The notes: generated by a model not told the origin, from the letters alone. DNA of 64,000 nucleotides from Sporosarcina sp. (GCA_029263895.1 JARIDO010000020.1:1-64000), one strand, 5' to 3'; shown: positions 16,053 through 24,528, numbered from the stretch's first letter. Translations and numbers: made by a program.

Positions 16053-17457
16053 CCTGTGGGAATATCATTTTAAATTTCGTACCTTGTCCTTTTTCGCTTG
16101 AGACGGTTATGCTTCCACCATGGATAGTGACAAGCTGTTTCACAATCGAGAGGCCAAGACCGAATTCGCCGTATGGATTGGTTGTTCGAGAAACGATGGC
16201 TTTATAAAAACGACTCCAAATTTTTTCGATTTCATCGGGATCCATTCCGATTCCAGTATCTTCGATTTCAATAACAGTGTCATGATTATGATTCGTAGAA
16301 CCGCGTAAAGTAATGACCCCTTGCTCGGAAAATTGAATACTGTTTTTCGTAATATTAATTAAAATTTGCGTAAGTCTGTCATAGTCAGCCGTGACGTGAA
16401 CAGAAGAAGTGGCATCTATAACTATCGTATTTCCTCTTTCGGCAGCAATCCCACTTAATTGGTCTTTAATAATTTCCAGTAATTCACTAAGTTGAATATC
16501 TTGTTTGACAAGTGTTACTTGATTGGAGCGGATTTTTTCGTAATCCAAATTCTCATTGACAAGACGAATGAGACGTCTCGTTTCATTATTCGCTAGCAAA
16601 AGACCTTTGTCTTTTTCATCTTCAGAGATCATATCATTTCGTAAACCATCAATAATGCCACGAATGGTCGTTAAAGGTGTCCGTAACTCATGCGAGACAT
16701 CAGCCATGAATTGTCGTCGTCGATTTTCAAGTGTTGTAATTTCAGTCATGGACGTCTCGAGTTTCTCGACCATACTATTAAAATCATCAGCGAGTTCTCC
16801 GATCTCATCGAAATCACTGGATTCAATCCGAACAGAGTAGTCTCCGTGCGTCACTGCAGAAGTTGCCTCTTGTAAGCGTTTAATGCGTCGAACGTGAATG
16901 GTCGACAAAATCCAACTTAACAACAACGCAACGGCAAGTGCGATGAATGTTGTATACAATAAATAATGATTCATTTGTGAAATGACTTCACGTGAACCTT
17001 TAATAGGTGACGTCAATAGAATTCCGCCAACAAATTGATTGTTCAGCACGTATGGGAGGAGGACGAATGTAACGCCGACATCAAAGCGTTTTAATTCTTG
17101 TTTAACAACAACTTTCTGTCCTTTTTTTAGGTTTGTCCATTCCTTTTCATTAAGTTCAATTAATGGCGTTTTCTGTCCAGTAGAATAAATAATGGCCGAA
17201 TGCTCATCAAATAAGCTGTATTGAATATCTCGTCCATCCAATACATGTCCATAAGATTGCAATATTGATCTGGAGTTGCGTTGGTCACTTGTGATCTCTT
17301 GGAGGATGGATTGTCCGTATGTCGTAAGTTCTTCTGTTTTATTGTCATAGACGAATTGTTCAACGTAATGGGAGAACAACAAACTAAGTATTAAAAAGGA
17401 GATAATGATGACGCTAAAATGACTTGTTAGTTGTTGATAAAGATATTTGATTTTCAT
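16033..17457 (-). CDS. Sensor histidine kinase
   Basis: 474 aa. Two membrane segments (~12-30 and ~168-190) flank an extracytoplasmic sensor region of ~135 residues; a HAMP domain (~190-242) follows. HisKA H box FMADVSHELRTPL places the phospho-acceptor His at ~256; HATPase_c has N box NITKNSIQFS, G1 DTGIGM and G2 GEFGLGLSI. Pairs with the OmpR-type regulator whose stop overlaps its start by 4 bp (ATGA). The signal is unknown; adjacency to an HtrA-type protease suggests envelope or secretion stress. The kinase's 3' end lies within the terminator shared with the hydrolase gene. Confidence 0.93.
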   Translation of the reverse strand: MKIKYLYQQLTSHFSVIIISFLILSLLFSHYVEQFVYDNKTEELTTYGQSILQEITSDQRNSRSILQSYGHVLDGRDIQYSLFDEHSAIIYSTGQKTPLIELNEKEWTNLKKGQKVVVKQELKRFDVGVTFVLLPYVLNNQFVGGILLTSPIKGSREVISQMNHYLLYTTFIALAVALLLSWILSTIHVRRIKRLQEATSAVTHGDYSVRIESSDFDEIGELADDFNSMVEKLETSMTEITTLENRRRQFMADVSHELRTPLTTIRGIIDGLRNDMISEDEKDKGLLLANNETRRLIRLVNENLDYEKIRSNQVTLVKQDIQLSELLEIIKDQLSGIAAERGNTIVIDATSSVHVTADYDRLTQILINITKNSIQFSEQGVITLRGSTNHNHDTVIEIEDTGIGMDPDEIEKIWSRFYKAIVSRTTNPYGEFGLGLSIVKQLVTIHGGSITVSSEKGQGTKFKMIFPQENEEKR

Positions 17458-18155
17458 TTGGCAATACCAAAGTTTTCATCGAATTGGTAACCAACGCCCC
17501 AAACAGTATGGAAAAAAGATTGGTCGTCAGTAGAAATCTTTGAACGTAAACGTTTAATGTGAACATCCACTGTGCGATCATCCCCATAGAAGTCGAATCC
17601 CCATACGCGTTCTAAAAGTTGTTCACGGGTAAACACCTGTTTTGGGTGTTGAAGGAAGTGGTAGAGCAAATCGAACTCTTTTGGCGTCAAATTTCGAATC
17701 GGTTTACCATCCAACAGCACTTCACGTGTGATGGTGTTTAAATTGAAGTGTTGTGTGATGAGTACCGTGTTATCTTGCACCTCTGTCTTTTGTGAAGAAT
17801 AACGACGGGTTACGGCTTTAATACGTGCCATAAGGGCGAGGGGGCTAAATGGCTTTGTGACATAATCATCTGCTCCCATTTCAAGTCCAAGAACCTGATC
17901 TGATTCACTATCTTTGGCGGTTAACATAATAATTGGTTGACTATAATTATCGTTACGTAATTTTCTACAAATGCTAACTCCATCCATGCCTGGTAACATC
18001 CAATCAATAATTAGGCAGTCCCACTTTTCTGCAACTGCCAGCTTGTAGCCTTCTAGCCCATCCATCACGAATCGACCGTCAATGCCTTCTTTCTTGAAAA
18101 ATAATTCAATCATCGATGCTACGCTTTCGTTGTCTTCGATAACAAGTATTTTCAT
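17454..18155 (-). CDS. OmpR/PhoB-family response regulator
   Basis: 233 aa. Receiver domain with phospho-acceptor Asp51 (LIIDWMLPGMDG), conserved Thr (MLTAKD) and Lys (YVTKPFSP); C-terminal winged helix with TPKEFDLLYHFL and DDRTVDVHIKRLRSKI. Start ATG 18155 with GGGAG around 18168; upstream in-frame codons lack a site. It overlaps the kinase gene by 4 bp. It lies 125 bp downstream of the htrA-like gene on the same strand but behind that gene's terminator, so it has probably its own promoter. Confidence 0.94.
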   Translation of the reverse strand: MKILVIEDNESVASMIELFFKKEGIDGRFVMDGLEGYKLAVAEKWDCLIIDWMLPGMDGVSICRKLRNDNYSQPIIMLTAKDSESDQVLGLEMGADDYVTKPFSPLALMARIKAVTRRYSSQKTEVQDNTVLITQHFNLNTITREVLLDGKPIRNLTPKEFDLLYHFLQHPKQVFTREQLLERVWGFDFYGDDRTVDVHIKRLRSKISTDDQSFFHTVWGVGYQFDENFGIAK

Positions 18156-18236
18156 GATGAACTCCCTTCGCCGCAATTCTTTGTTTCAGTATACGCTACT
18201 ATCATTATTCGTTTCAAAGAGCTTGTGCTGTATATG

Positions 18237-18270
18237 AAAAAAAGGCCGCCGAGTAGACAAGCGACCTTTT
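18237..18270 (-). terminator. Terminator of the HtrA-like gene
   Basis: Minus strand: AAAAGGTCGC, 10-nt loop, GCGGCCTTTTTTT. About 10-bp stem with one G-U pair followed by T tract, immediately after the protease stop. Confidence 0.85.
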
Positions 18271-18280
18271 ACGTATAGAT

Positions 18281-19420
18281 TTACTTGCTTGTTAATGTAA
18301 GTTTGACGGTCCTTTCTTCTGCTCCTTTATAGATCGTGATGGTAATTTTGTCGCCAATTGATAATTTTGTATAAAGAAATTTACGAAGTTCAGCAGAATT
18401 ATTGATGGGCTCTCCGTTGATGGCAGTAATGACATCTTGTTCTCTAATACCCGCTTTTCCTGCAGCGGACTCTGGATCGACACTGCCAACCATTACGCCA
18501 CCCTTAACAGATTGGGGTAAATCACGAACATACATCTCAGGAATATCGCCAAGGTCTACCGCACCAACGCCAAGATAGGCACGCTCTACTGAACCATGTT
18601 CTGTCATTTCTTTTAATAAAGGAACGACTTCATTACTTGGGATAGCAAAGCCGAGACCTTCGACGCCGTTTTCGGCAATTTTTAAACTGTTGATTCCAAT
18701 CACTTTTCCTTCTGCATTTAGAAGTGCACCGCCACTGTTACCTGGGTTAATAGCGGCATCCGTTTGAATGACATTCATCGTCCATTTTCCGGCGGCTGTG
18801 TTTACATCGATGGAACGATTGACCGCGCTAACAATGCCTTGGGTTACAGTACCAGAAAAGTCGAGACCGAGTGGATTGCCAATTGCAACGACTGAATCAC
18901 CAGCGCGAACGGAATTGGAATCGCCAAACTCGAGTGTAGACTTCACATGTTTCGCATCTACTTTTAGAACAGCCAAATCAGTTAATGCATCGCTTCCAAC
19001 AACTTCAGCGACAGATTTATCACCACTTTGGAAGACGATCTCAACTTTCTTTGCATCTTTGACAACATGATTGTTTGTCACAATGAATGCTTTATCTCCG
19101 TCTTTGGCGTAGATTACACCAGATCCGGAACCGGCTTCAACGCTCTTTGTTTCTTCATTAAAACGATTGCCCATTTCTTGATAATTGACGATCCCAACAA
19201 TTGCACTGGACGATTGCTCAACCATATCAGAAAGATTGAGTGGTGAAGTTGTTGAAGTTTGTTGAACGTTATAAGGCTTAGAAGCGGAATCTTCAGTGCC
19301 GGCTTTCTGTTGCTGAGGTGTCAATATGTCCGTATTCACTACGACCCCTAATGTTAATGCAGAACCGAGTACACCAGCCCCAACGGATGATAAAAAACGT
19401 TTAGCTATTGAATTTACCAT
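18281..19420 (-). CDS. HtrA/DegP-type trypsin-like serine protease (S1C family)
   Basis: 379 aa. N-terminal membrane anchor (~10-28), a Ser/Thr/Gln-rich linker (~35-60), S1C protease with His118 (TNNHVVKD), Asp148 (LTDLAVL) and Ser229 (NPGNSGGALL), and one PDZ domain (~280-370). Family role: envelope-associated degradation of misfolded secreted proteins. ATG 19420 follows a GGAGGGG site; the in-frame start 7 codons upstream is not supported. It sits upstream of a two-component system on the same strand, so it is a probable target of that system (inference). B. subtilis relatives are HtrA, HtrB and YyxA; I cannot say which is closest. Confidence 0.93.
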   Translation of the reverse strand: MVNSIAKRFLSSVGAGVLGSALTLGVVVNTDILTPQQQKAGTEDSASKPYNVQQTSTTSPLNLSDMVEQSSSAIVGIVNYQEMGNRFNEETKSVEAGSGSGVIYAKDGDKAFIVTNNHVVKDAKKVEIVFQSGDKSVAEVVGSDALTDLAVLKVDAKHVKSTLEFGDSNSVRAGDSVVAIGNPLGLDFSGTVTQGIVSAVNRSIDVNTAAGKWTMNVIQTDAAINPGNSGGALLNAEGKVIGINSLKIAENGVEGLGFAIPSNEVVPLLKEMTEHGSVERAYLGVGAVDLGDIPEMYVRDLPQSVKGGVMVGSVDPESAAGKAGIREQDVITAINGEPINNSAELRKFLYTKLSIGDKITITIYKGAEERTVKLTLTSK

Positions 19421-19525
19421 GATATAACTTCCCCTCCGCAATTTATTACTTACATCTTATCGCGGAAATATGAACAAATTATTACCACAAAGTAAATAAA
19501 CTATGAAAGAATAAGTTTTTATCTT

Positions 19526-19924
19526 TTAAATAAAACGTTTTCTTTGATCAGGGCTTGGTAATTTACATGCTTCTACTCCGACTTTTTTTCCGAACCACTT
19601 ATATCGATGCTTTGCGAAATAGCTATAAGCTGTATCACGTATAGGGCGGGGGATGAGAGTGAATAGAAATAATAAATTCCATAGACCATCCAGTTTTTTA
19701 GCGATGCGCAATGCTGCGGAAGACTTTGTATAGACGCTGCCATTTTCAATGAGAACCAAACTATCAATGTCCACCGGAATGTCGTAAGTAGCAATGAGCT
19801 CTTTTCCAGTTTCGCTTTGAAGAGATGCGAATTGAAAATGTTCATATGGATCTCTTTTAATGATGAATTGCACACTTGCATCACAAAAGTTACAGTCGCC
19901 GTCAAATAGAACGATCCATTTCAT
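19526..19924 (-). CDS. DCC-family thiol-disulfide oxidoreductase-like protein (DUF393)
   Basis: 132 aa starting MKWIVLFDGDCNFCDASV. The DGDCNFC motif (Cys11, Cys14) defines the DCC1/DUF393 family, predicted thioredoxin-fold proteins of uncertain function. Mid-region SSAALRIAKKLDG and the terminal basic stretch fit the family. Start ATG 19924 is 7 nt from AAAGGAGA; ATG 19930 is too close to that site. Single gene, read towards htrA. Confidence 0.87.
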   Translation of the reverse strand: MKWIVLFDGDCNFCDASVQFIIKRDPYEHFQFASLQSETGKELIATYDIPVDIDSLVLIENGSVYTKSSAALRIAKKLDGLWNLLFLFTLIPRPIRDTAYSYFAKHRYKWFGKKVGVEACKLPSPDQRKRFI

Positions 19925-20059
19925 AAGCATTCTCCTTTAAAAGTTAGTATACCGTGTTCACTGTTAAAATAACAGAAAACTTAGTATAATAGAAGTGAAC
20001 AAGCATTTTCCTTATTCGTAATATGCCACTGCGAAAAAAATAGTAGGAGGATGATTGAG

Positions 20060-20224
20060 ATGGATGGATATCTAGTTGAGAAGGATGAAATGATTCTTAG
20101 AACGGATAAGGACTTCCTTGCGGCACAACAGATGATTTGTGAAGGTAGCCCGATATATGATTATGAGTTTAATAACAAATCAGAGAGCTCTAATGAAAAG
20201 AATCTACCCGAATATTATCAATGA
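20060..20224 (+). CDS. Small protein, 54 aa, function unknown
   Basis: Short frame beginning MDGYLVEKDEMILRTD and ending NLPEYYQ. AGGAGG at 20045-20050 is 9 nt ahead of ATG 20060 (the ATG at 20051 abuts the site), and a terminator hairpin follows within 5 bp of the stop, so it looks like a complete one-gene unit. Acidic, one Cys, no signal or membrane segment. I do not recognise the family. Confidence 0.68.
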   Translation: MDGYLVEKDEMILRTDKDFLAAQQMICEGSPIYDYEFNNKSESSNEKNLPEYYQ

Positions 20225-20228
20225 CCTA

Positions 20229-20254
20229 ACCTCACTTTAAAGTGGGGTTTTTCT
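20229..20254 (+). terminator. Terminator of the 54-aa gene
   Basis: AACCTCACTTT pairs with AAAGTGGGGTT with almost no loop, followed by TTT. The stem of up to ~10 bp includes one G-U pair. Confidence 0.75.
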
Positions 20255-20398
20255 CTATTTCGAGGGAATTTTTGTCTGTTATTCATGAGTTAACGTTTTT
20301 CAGTTAATTCAACACTCCTTATTTAATCGTACTTTGACGGGTCGCTCGCCCGTTCGTCGCTCGTCTTTTTACATCTACTAGAAGGAGGAGGTGAGAGT
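20255..20398 (+). promoter_or_regulatory. Gap before CotD-like gene
   Basis: About 140 bp with no other gene. It contains a repeated GTCGCTCG motif (20341-20346 and 20356-20363) and the strong AAGGAGGAGGTGAG site at 20382-20395. No clear sigma-A promoter; a sporulation sigma (K or E) promoter would be expected but I could not define one. Confidence 0.3.
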
Positions 20399-20677
20399 AT
20401 GATGCAACAATGGAATTGTCACCATTCAATGGCACAGCCTGTCGTTTGTCCAACACAATACAGGTGTCACGATCAATTCATTCCCCGAGAGGTTCCTTTT
20501 ATCCATCCAATCGTGAACGTGAATCGTCAGAACATCGTAGAAATTCCGCGTCATTATTATACAGAAACGACACGGAATGTAATGGGAGAAACCGTTCAAG
20601 CTCGACCAGGTTACGGTCCACAAACGGGTGGATTTGGCCCGCAATTTGGCCCGCGAGGAAATAGACGCTTCAGGTAA
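20399..20677 (+). CDS. CotD-family inner spore coat protein
   Basis: 92 aa. Cys/His-rich N-terminus (WNCHHSMAQPVVCPTQYRCH) followed by PFIHPIVNVNRQN, close in pattern to CotD (IVPHIHP...NVNHQ), then a Gly/Pro/Arg tail (GFGPQFGPRGNRRFR). CotD is an inner-coat structural protein made in the mother cell. The tail is longer and more basic than in B. subtilis CotD. Very strong ribosome binding site. Marks the host as a spore former. Confidence 0.82.
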   Translation: MMQQWNCHHSMAQPVVCPTQYRCHDQFIPREVPFIHPIVNVNRQNIVEIPRHYYTETTRNVMGETVQARPGYGPQTGGFGPQFGPRGNRRFR

Positions 20678-20731
20678 CGTAATGTTGTGGTAGAATAAAT
20701 CTATCATATACATGTACAGAAGGTGAGTTAA

Positions 20732-20917
20732 TTGAGAGCATTTAAATTTGTCATTCCAATCATGCTAATTGTGGGGACATTTGGTTGGATAATGTTAGAT
20801 AATAATTTTCAAGAAGTTCCTGAAAAAACACGTGTTGTGATTACATTGGGAGCAGTGTTGGCAAGTGGGTTCATATCGTTCTTCTTGTTTCCTAAAAATG
20901 AAGGCGAAAAGTACTGA
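20732..20917 (+). CDS. Small membrane protein, 61 aa, unknown
   Basis: TTG start at 20732 with AAGGTGAG at 20720-20727. Two hydrophobic segments (residues ~5-22 and ~37-53) joined by a polar loop EVPEKTR; short charged C-terminus. A strong terminator follows 6 bp after the stop, supporting a real gene. No family recognised. Lies between the CotD-like gene and bioY. Confidence 0.68.
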   Translation: MRAFKFVIPIMLIVGTFGWIMLDNNFQEVPEKTRVVITLGAVLASGFISFFLFPKNEGEKY

Positions 20918-20922
20918 AATTT

Positions 20923-20954
20923 GATCGATAGCGAGATGCTGTCGATCTTTTTTT
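20923..20954 (+). terminator. Terminator of the 61-aa gene
   Basis: GATCGATAGC (20923-20932), loop GAGAT, GCTGTCGATC (20938-20947), then seven T. One G-U pair in a 10-bp stem. Confidence 0.92.
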
Positions 20955-20960
20955 ATTTAC

Positions 20961-21000
20961 ATATGAGTTAACTATAATAAATTTAAGGTTGACACATAAT
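20961..21000 (+). promoter_or_regulatory. BirA-type operator of bioY-bioB
   Basis: GTTAAC (20967-20972), a 15-nt spacer, GTTGAC (20988-20993), with symmetric flanks (TATGA on the left, the complement TATGT on the right). This is the layout of the Bacillales BirA box GTTAAC-N15-GTTAAC. The right half-site overlaps the -35 at 20989-20994. Confidence 0.78.
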
Positions 21001-21017
21001 TTTCTATCGCCTATTCT
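20989..21017 (+). promoter_or_regulatory. Sigma-A promoter of bioY-bioB
   Basis: TTGACA 20989-20994, 17-nt spacer, TATTCT 21012-21017. BirA binding at the overlapping operator would block it. Confidence 0.85.
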
Positions 21018-21048
21018 AATAGAAACCAAATGGATAAAGGAGATTGTT

Positions 21049-21645
21049 ATGACAACTACAACGATGAAAACGAAACCGAAAAATGGGATGAGTCCACTTA
21101 CGCTTGTCTATAGTGGAATGTTTGCAGCACTCATGATGATTGGAGCCAATATCACTGCATTTGTACCTTTTTTAGTAGTAGGCGGTGTGCCCATTACGTT
21201 ACAAACGTTTTTTGCAATTCTTGCAGGCTTAATCCTCGGAAGTAAGCGTGGCGCTTTAGCTATGTCCGTCTATTTGCTAATTGGTCTTGCAGGGGCTCCT
21301 GTCTTTGCCCAATTTAAGGGTGGCTTTAGTTCTGTTTTAAGCCCGACATTCGGATTTCTAGTATCGTTTATTTTAGTTGCATTTATTGTGGGGAAAATTG
21401 TTGAAAAAAACGGTGGATTTCACAGCTATATTATTGCTGCACTCATCGGGATGGTAGTGAATTATCTAATTGGAACGAACTGGATGTATTATGCGTACAA
21501 ATTTTGGGCAGCGGCACCGGATGCCTTTACGTACAAAGTGGCATGGATTTGGATGCTTCCGCCGTTGCCGAAAGATATTGTACTATCCGTATTAGCAGGT
21601 ATCTTTGGTCATCGTATGCACAAAGTGTTGAAAGCGAGACGTTAA
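21049..21645 (+). CDS. bioY: Biotin transporter BioY (ECF S component)
   Basis: 198 aa with about six hydrophobic segments. Recognised by VPFLVVGGVPITLQTFFAIL, LGSKRGALAMSVYLLIGLAG and the central GGFSSVLSPTFGFLVSF, all typical of BioY. Binds biotin and works with a shared EcfAA'T module. ATG 21049 with AAAGGAG at 21036-21042 is used; an upstream frame runs through the promoter and is not coding. The stop is 1 bp before bioB, so the two form an operon under BirA control. Confidence 0.95.
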   Translation: MTTTTMKTKPKNGMSPLTLVYSGMFAALMMIGANITAFVPFLVVGGVPITLQTFFAILAGLILGSKRGALAMSVYLLIGLAGAPVFAQFKGGFSSVLSPTFGFLVSFILVAFIVGKIVEKNGGFHSYIIAALIGMVVNYLIGTNWMYYAYKFWAAAPDAFTYKVAWIWMLPPLPKDIVLSVLAGIFGHRMHKVLKARR

Positions 21646-21646
21646 T

Positions 21647-22651
21647 ATGACTACCTTCAAATCATTAGCAGAACGTGTACTTGATGGACATGTGCTGACT
21701 GACGAAGAGGCGCTTTCTATTTTACAGTGTTCGGACGAAGATCTATTACTTCTTCTACATGCATCATATGCAATAAGAAAGAAATACTTTGGAAACAAGG
21801 TAAAGTTGAACATGATTATAAATACAAAATCGGGTCTATGTCCAGAGAATTGTGGATACTGTGCGCAGTCTATCATTTCAACTGCACCAATTGAAAAGTA
21901 TGCAATGCTGAAGTCAGAAGAAATCGTTGCTGGTGCTGAACGAGCTGCAGAACTGAATGCAGGCACATATTGTATTGTTGCAAGTGGACGTGGTCCGGCG
22001 AAAAGGGAACTAGAAATTGTCATTGATTCAGTAAAAGCAATAAAGTCTAAACATCAACATATGACAATTTGTGCTTGTCTCGGTTTATTGAAACCTGAAC
22101 AAGCAAAGCGTTTAAAAGAAGCGGGTGTCAATCGATACAATCACAACATCAATACATCCGAAGCACATCATGAAAGTATTACAACTTCACACACATACAA
22201 TGATCGTGTGCGTACAGTTCAGTTAGCGAAAGAGGCAGGAATTTCCCCGTGTTCAGGTGTAATTGTCGGGATGCGTGAAACCCTTACAGACGTTATTGCG
22301 ATGGCAAGAAGTTTACATGCGATGGATGCTGATTCAATTCCTGTGAACTTTCTTCATGCAGTGGATGGAACACTGTTAGAGGGAACAAATGAATTAACGC
22401 CACGCTATTGTTTAAAAGTGCTTAGCTTATTCCGCTTCATCAACCCAATGAAAGAAATTAGAATCTCGGGGGGACGCGAAGTAAACTTACGCAGCTTACA
22501 ACCATTCGGATTGTATCCGGCTAATTCAATCTTCATCGGAGATTATTTAACCACAGTTGGTCAAGAAGGTAAGCAAGATCGCCAAATGCTTGAAGATCTT
22601 GGATTCGAAATAGACCTTGAACCTTTGGAGAAAGATGTAACAATAGTATAA
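21647..22651 (+). CDS. bioB: Biotin synthase
   Basis: 334 aa radical-SAM enzyme that inserts sulfur into dethiobiotin. The CxxxCxxC cluster motif is CPENCGYC (Cys65, 69, 72); further conserved stretches are CACLGLL, NHNINTSEAHH and SGGREVNLR. Normal length. ATG 21647 directly follows bioY and has only a weak ribosome binding site, suggesting translational coupling. No bioA, bioD, bioF or bioW are nearby, so dethiobiotin may be made from genes elsewhere or imported. Confidence 0.96.
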   Translation: MTTFKSLAERVLDGHVLTDEEALSILQCSDEDLLLLLHASYAIRKKYFGNKVKLNMIINTKSGLCPENCGYCAQSIISTAPIEKYAMLKSEEIVAGAERAAELNAGTYCIVASGRGPAKRELEIVIDSVKAIKSKHQHMTICACLGLLKPEQAKRLKEAGVNRYNHNINTSEAHHESITTSHTYNDRVRTVQLAKEAGISPCSGVIVGMRETLTDVIAMARSLHAMDADSIPVNFLHAVDGTLLEGTNELTPRYCLKVLSLFRFINPMKEIRISGGREVNLRSLQPFGLYPANSIFIGDYLTTVGQEGKQDRQMLEDLGFEIDLEPLEKDVTIV

Positions 22652-22657
22652 AAACGT

Positions 22658-22690
22658 AGCCTCTGCCTATATGGAGAGGTTATTTTTATT
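22658..22690 (+). terminator. Probable terminator after bioB
   Basis: AGCCTCT pairs with AGAGGTT (G-U at one place) around a 10-nt loop, followed by ATTTTTATTT. Confidence 0.55.
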
Positions 22691-22771
22691 TCATAACTAC
22701 TATATTGGAACTTAGTGTGAGAATGCTGAAAAAAGATAATGTAAGATTTACCGATTAAAAAGTACACAAAA

Positions 22772-22797
22772 CGAAACGAAATCGTATGTCGGTCGTA
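22772..22797 (+). promoter_or_regulatory. ECF-sigma (SigW-like) promoter candidate
   Basis: CGAAAC (22772-22777), exactly 16 nt, CGTA (22794-22797) followed by TAC. This closely resembles the SigW/SigM-type consensus TGAAAC-N16-CGTA. It lies 48 bp before the start of the downstream membrane protein gene. Confidence 0.55.
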
Positions 22798-22844
22798 TAC
22801 TAGTGAAGTGACAAAAATCTAACTGAATGAAAAGGATGTAGCAA

Positions 22845-24527
22845 ATGCTTAATTTACTTATTTTCTCGATTATAGTTGGCGTTGTCGTTGGAGTCGTGAG
22901 TGTTCCGTTTTCGATTCAACAAAAGGCAACCGAAGCGAAAATTACATACAATCGTTGGGCGGCACTATTTAGCACGACTGCGGTTGCTACAATTGCTGTA
23001 TTTGTATTCTATTATGTAACGAATCTCGATCGTAATTGGACATCGCTATGGATATTATTAGTTGTAGTTTCTTTATTGGGAGCAGTTGTGTCAACGGGCA
23101 AGGAACGGAATGTCAAAGCGCTTTTATTCCTGTTATCTTTAGTTATCGTTGTATACGTAGTAAGTGCTCCACTGTTTAATGCAAATAAGAAATATAAGGC
23201 GGTAGAAATGTTTCAGCAAGTTGAAATCGAAGCATTCGATGAAACGAAAACACCTGCGAGTGTACCACCGAAGTTTGCACGCAATAAAATGAAAAAAGCG
23301 TTTGGTCAAGTGCCAAATACAAGTTATTACGAACTAGGTCATTTGCAAATCCAGAAAGTTGATGACGCGTTCGTCTACATTGCGCCAGTTGAATTTTCAA
23401 GTTTTTTCAAATGGTTCAATGGTAAAACGTCGCCGGGTTATTTCACGATGAGTGCGACAGATTCAGCAGATAATCCGAAGTTTATTAAGTCTGAAATGGC
23501 ATACACACCATCATCGTTCTTCCATAAGCAAGTGAATCGTCATATGCGGATGAAAATGCCGAATTTAATCTTCTATGGAGATGTTCAATTAGAAATAGAT
23601 GATGAGGGTAAACCGTTTTATATTCGCTCGTACGGAAACTATATTACTGCACGTAATGGTTTTGATGTGAAAGGAATCGTCACAGTAGATTCTGAAACGG
23701 GATCGACAAAAAAATATGCATTAGCGGATATACCTAACTTTATTGACGGGGCAGTTTCTCCGGAAGCAGTAAGCCTCCAAAATAGTTATTTTGGGAACTA
23801 CATCCATGGATTTTGGAATTCGATGATTGGGAAGAAAGATGTTAAACTTCCATCAGATGAAGGAACTGAAGCGAATGTGAGCCCTATTTTTGATGAGACG
23901 GGTCATATGTATTATTTCACCGATTTCACAAGTCCGAAAGAAGGTGTTGACTCCATGCTTGGCTATGCATTAACGGATGGCCGAACAGGGAAAGCAACTT
24001 ATTACACAGGCGACACACAAGAATCTTATATGGATTCTCAAGGTGCATTACAAATTATTGAGAAGAAATTCATTGAAAAGAAATGGTCTGGCGAAATGCC
24101 GGTACTCTACAACTTCTATGGTGAAGCTAGCTGGTTGACGCCTGTTCTTGATTCTAATGGTTTCTTGCAAAATTACTTTATCGTTTCAGCTGCAAATCCT
24201 GAAATATCAGTGTACGGAAATACTCCAAATGAAGCATTGAAATTGTATAAAACTGCTATGCAACGTGGTGGCGGTACAGTTGATGGAAGTTCGAGTGCTG
24301 AACAAGCAACAGTCACGGTAACAGTTAAACGTGTTTTTAAAGAACGGGTAGGCGATTTTACACAAGTATCTATTCTTGCAGATGATAATCGTAACTACAT
24401 CGTTTCAACTGAAGTCGTTCCGTTAGCCGTATACATTCAGGAAGGTGATCAACTGAAATTTACCTATTTAGAAACAGGGGAGTTATTTTTGCCTGTAAAA
24501 GAATTAGTGAACGACAATATACAATGA
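22845..24527 (+). CDS. Large membrane protein with four N-terminal TM segments, unknown
   Basis: 560 aa. Four hydrophobic segments lie at ~2-22, ~38-58, ~66-86 and ~91-111. A hydrophilic region of ~440 residues, probably extracytoplasmic, follows, rich in aromatic residues (GDVQLEIDDEG, GMYYFTDFTSPKEG-like strings) and ending in a small beta-rich domain (~480-555). No Cys, no catalytic motif I can name. AAAGGATG at 22830-22837 supports ATG 22845. Alone between terminators, with an ECF-type promoter upstream, so a cell-envelope stress role is possible. Function not assigned. Confidence 0.8.
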   Translation: MLNLLIFSIIVGVVVGVVSVPFSIQQKATEAKITYNRWAALFSTTAVATIAVFVFYYVTNLDRNWTSLWILLVVVSLLGAVVSTGKERNVKALLFLLSLVIVVYVVSAPLFNANKKYKAVEMFQQVEIEAFDETKTPASVPPKFARNKMKKAFGQVPNTSYYELGHLQIQKVDDAFVYIAPVEFSSFFKWFNGKTSPGYFTMSATDSADNPKFIKSEMAYTPSSFFHKQVNRHMRMKMPNLIFYGDVQLEIDDEGKPFYIRSYGNYITARNGFDVKGIVTVDSETGSTKKYALADIPNFIDGAVSPEAVSLQNSYFGNYIHGFWNSMIGKKDVKLPSDEGTEANVSPIFDETGHMYYFTDFTSPKEGVDSMLGYALTDGRTGKATYYTGDTQESYMDSQGALQIIEKKFIEKKWSGEMPVLYNFYGEASWLTPVLDSNGFLQNYFIVSAANPEISVYGNTPNEALKLYKTAMQRGGGTVDGSSSAEQATVTVTVKRVFKERVGDFTQVSILADDNRNYIVSTEVVPLAVYIQEGDQLKFTYLETGELFLPVKELVNDNIQ

Positions 24528-24528
24528 A

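Noticed and set aside
20989-21048. 20-codon N-terminal extension of BioY
   Set aside because: It would be encoded by the promoter itself; ATG 21049 has the good ribosome binding site.
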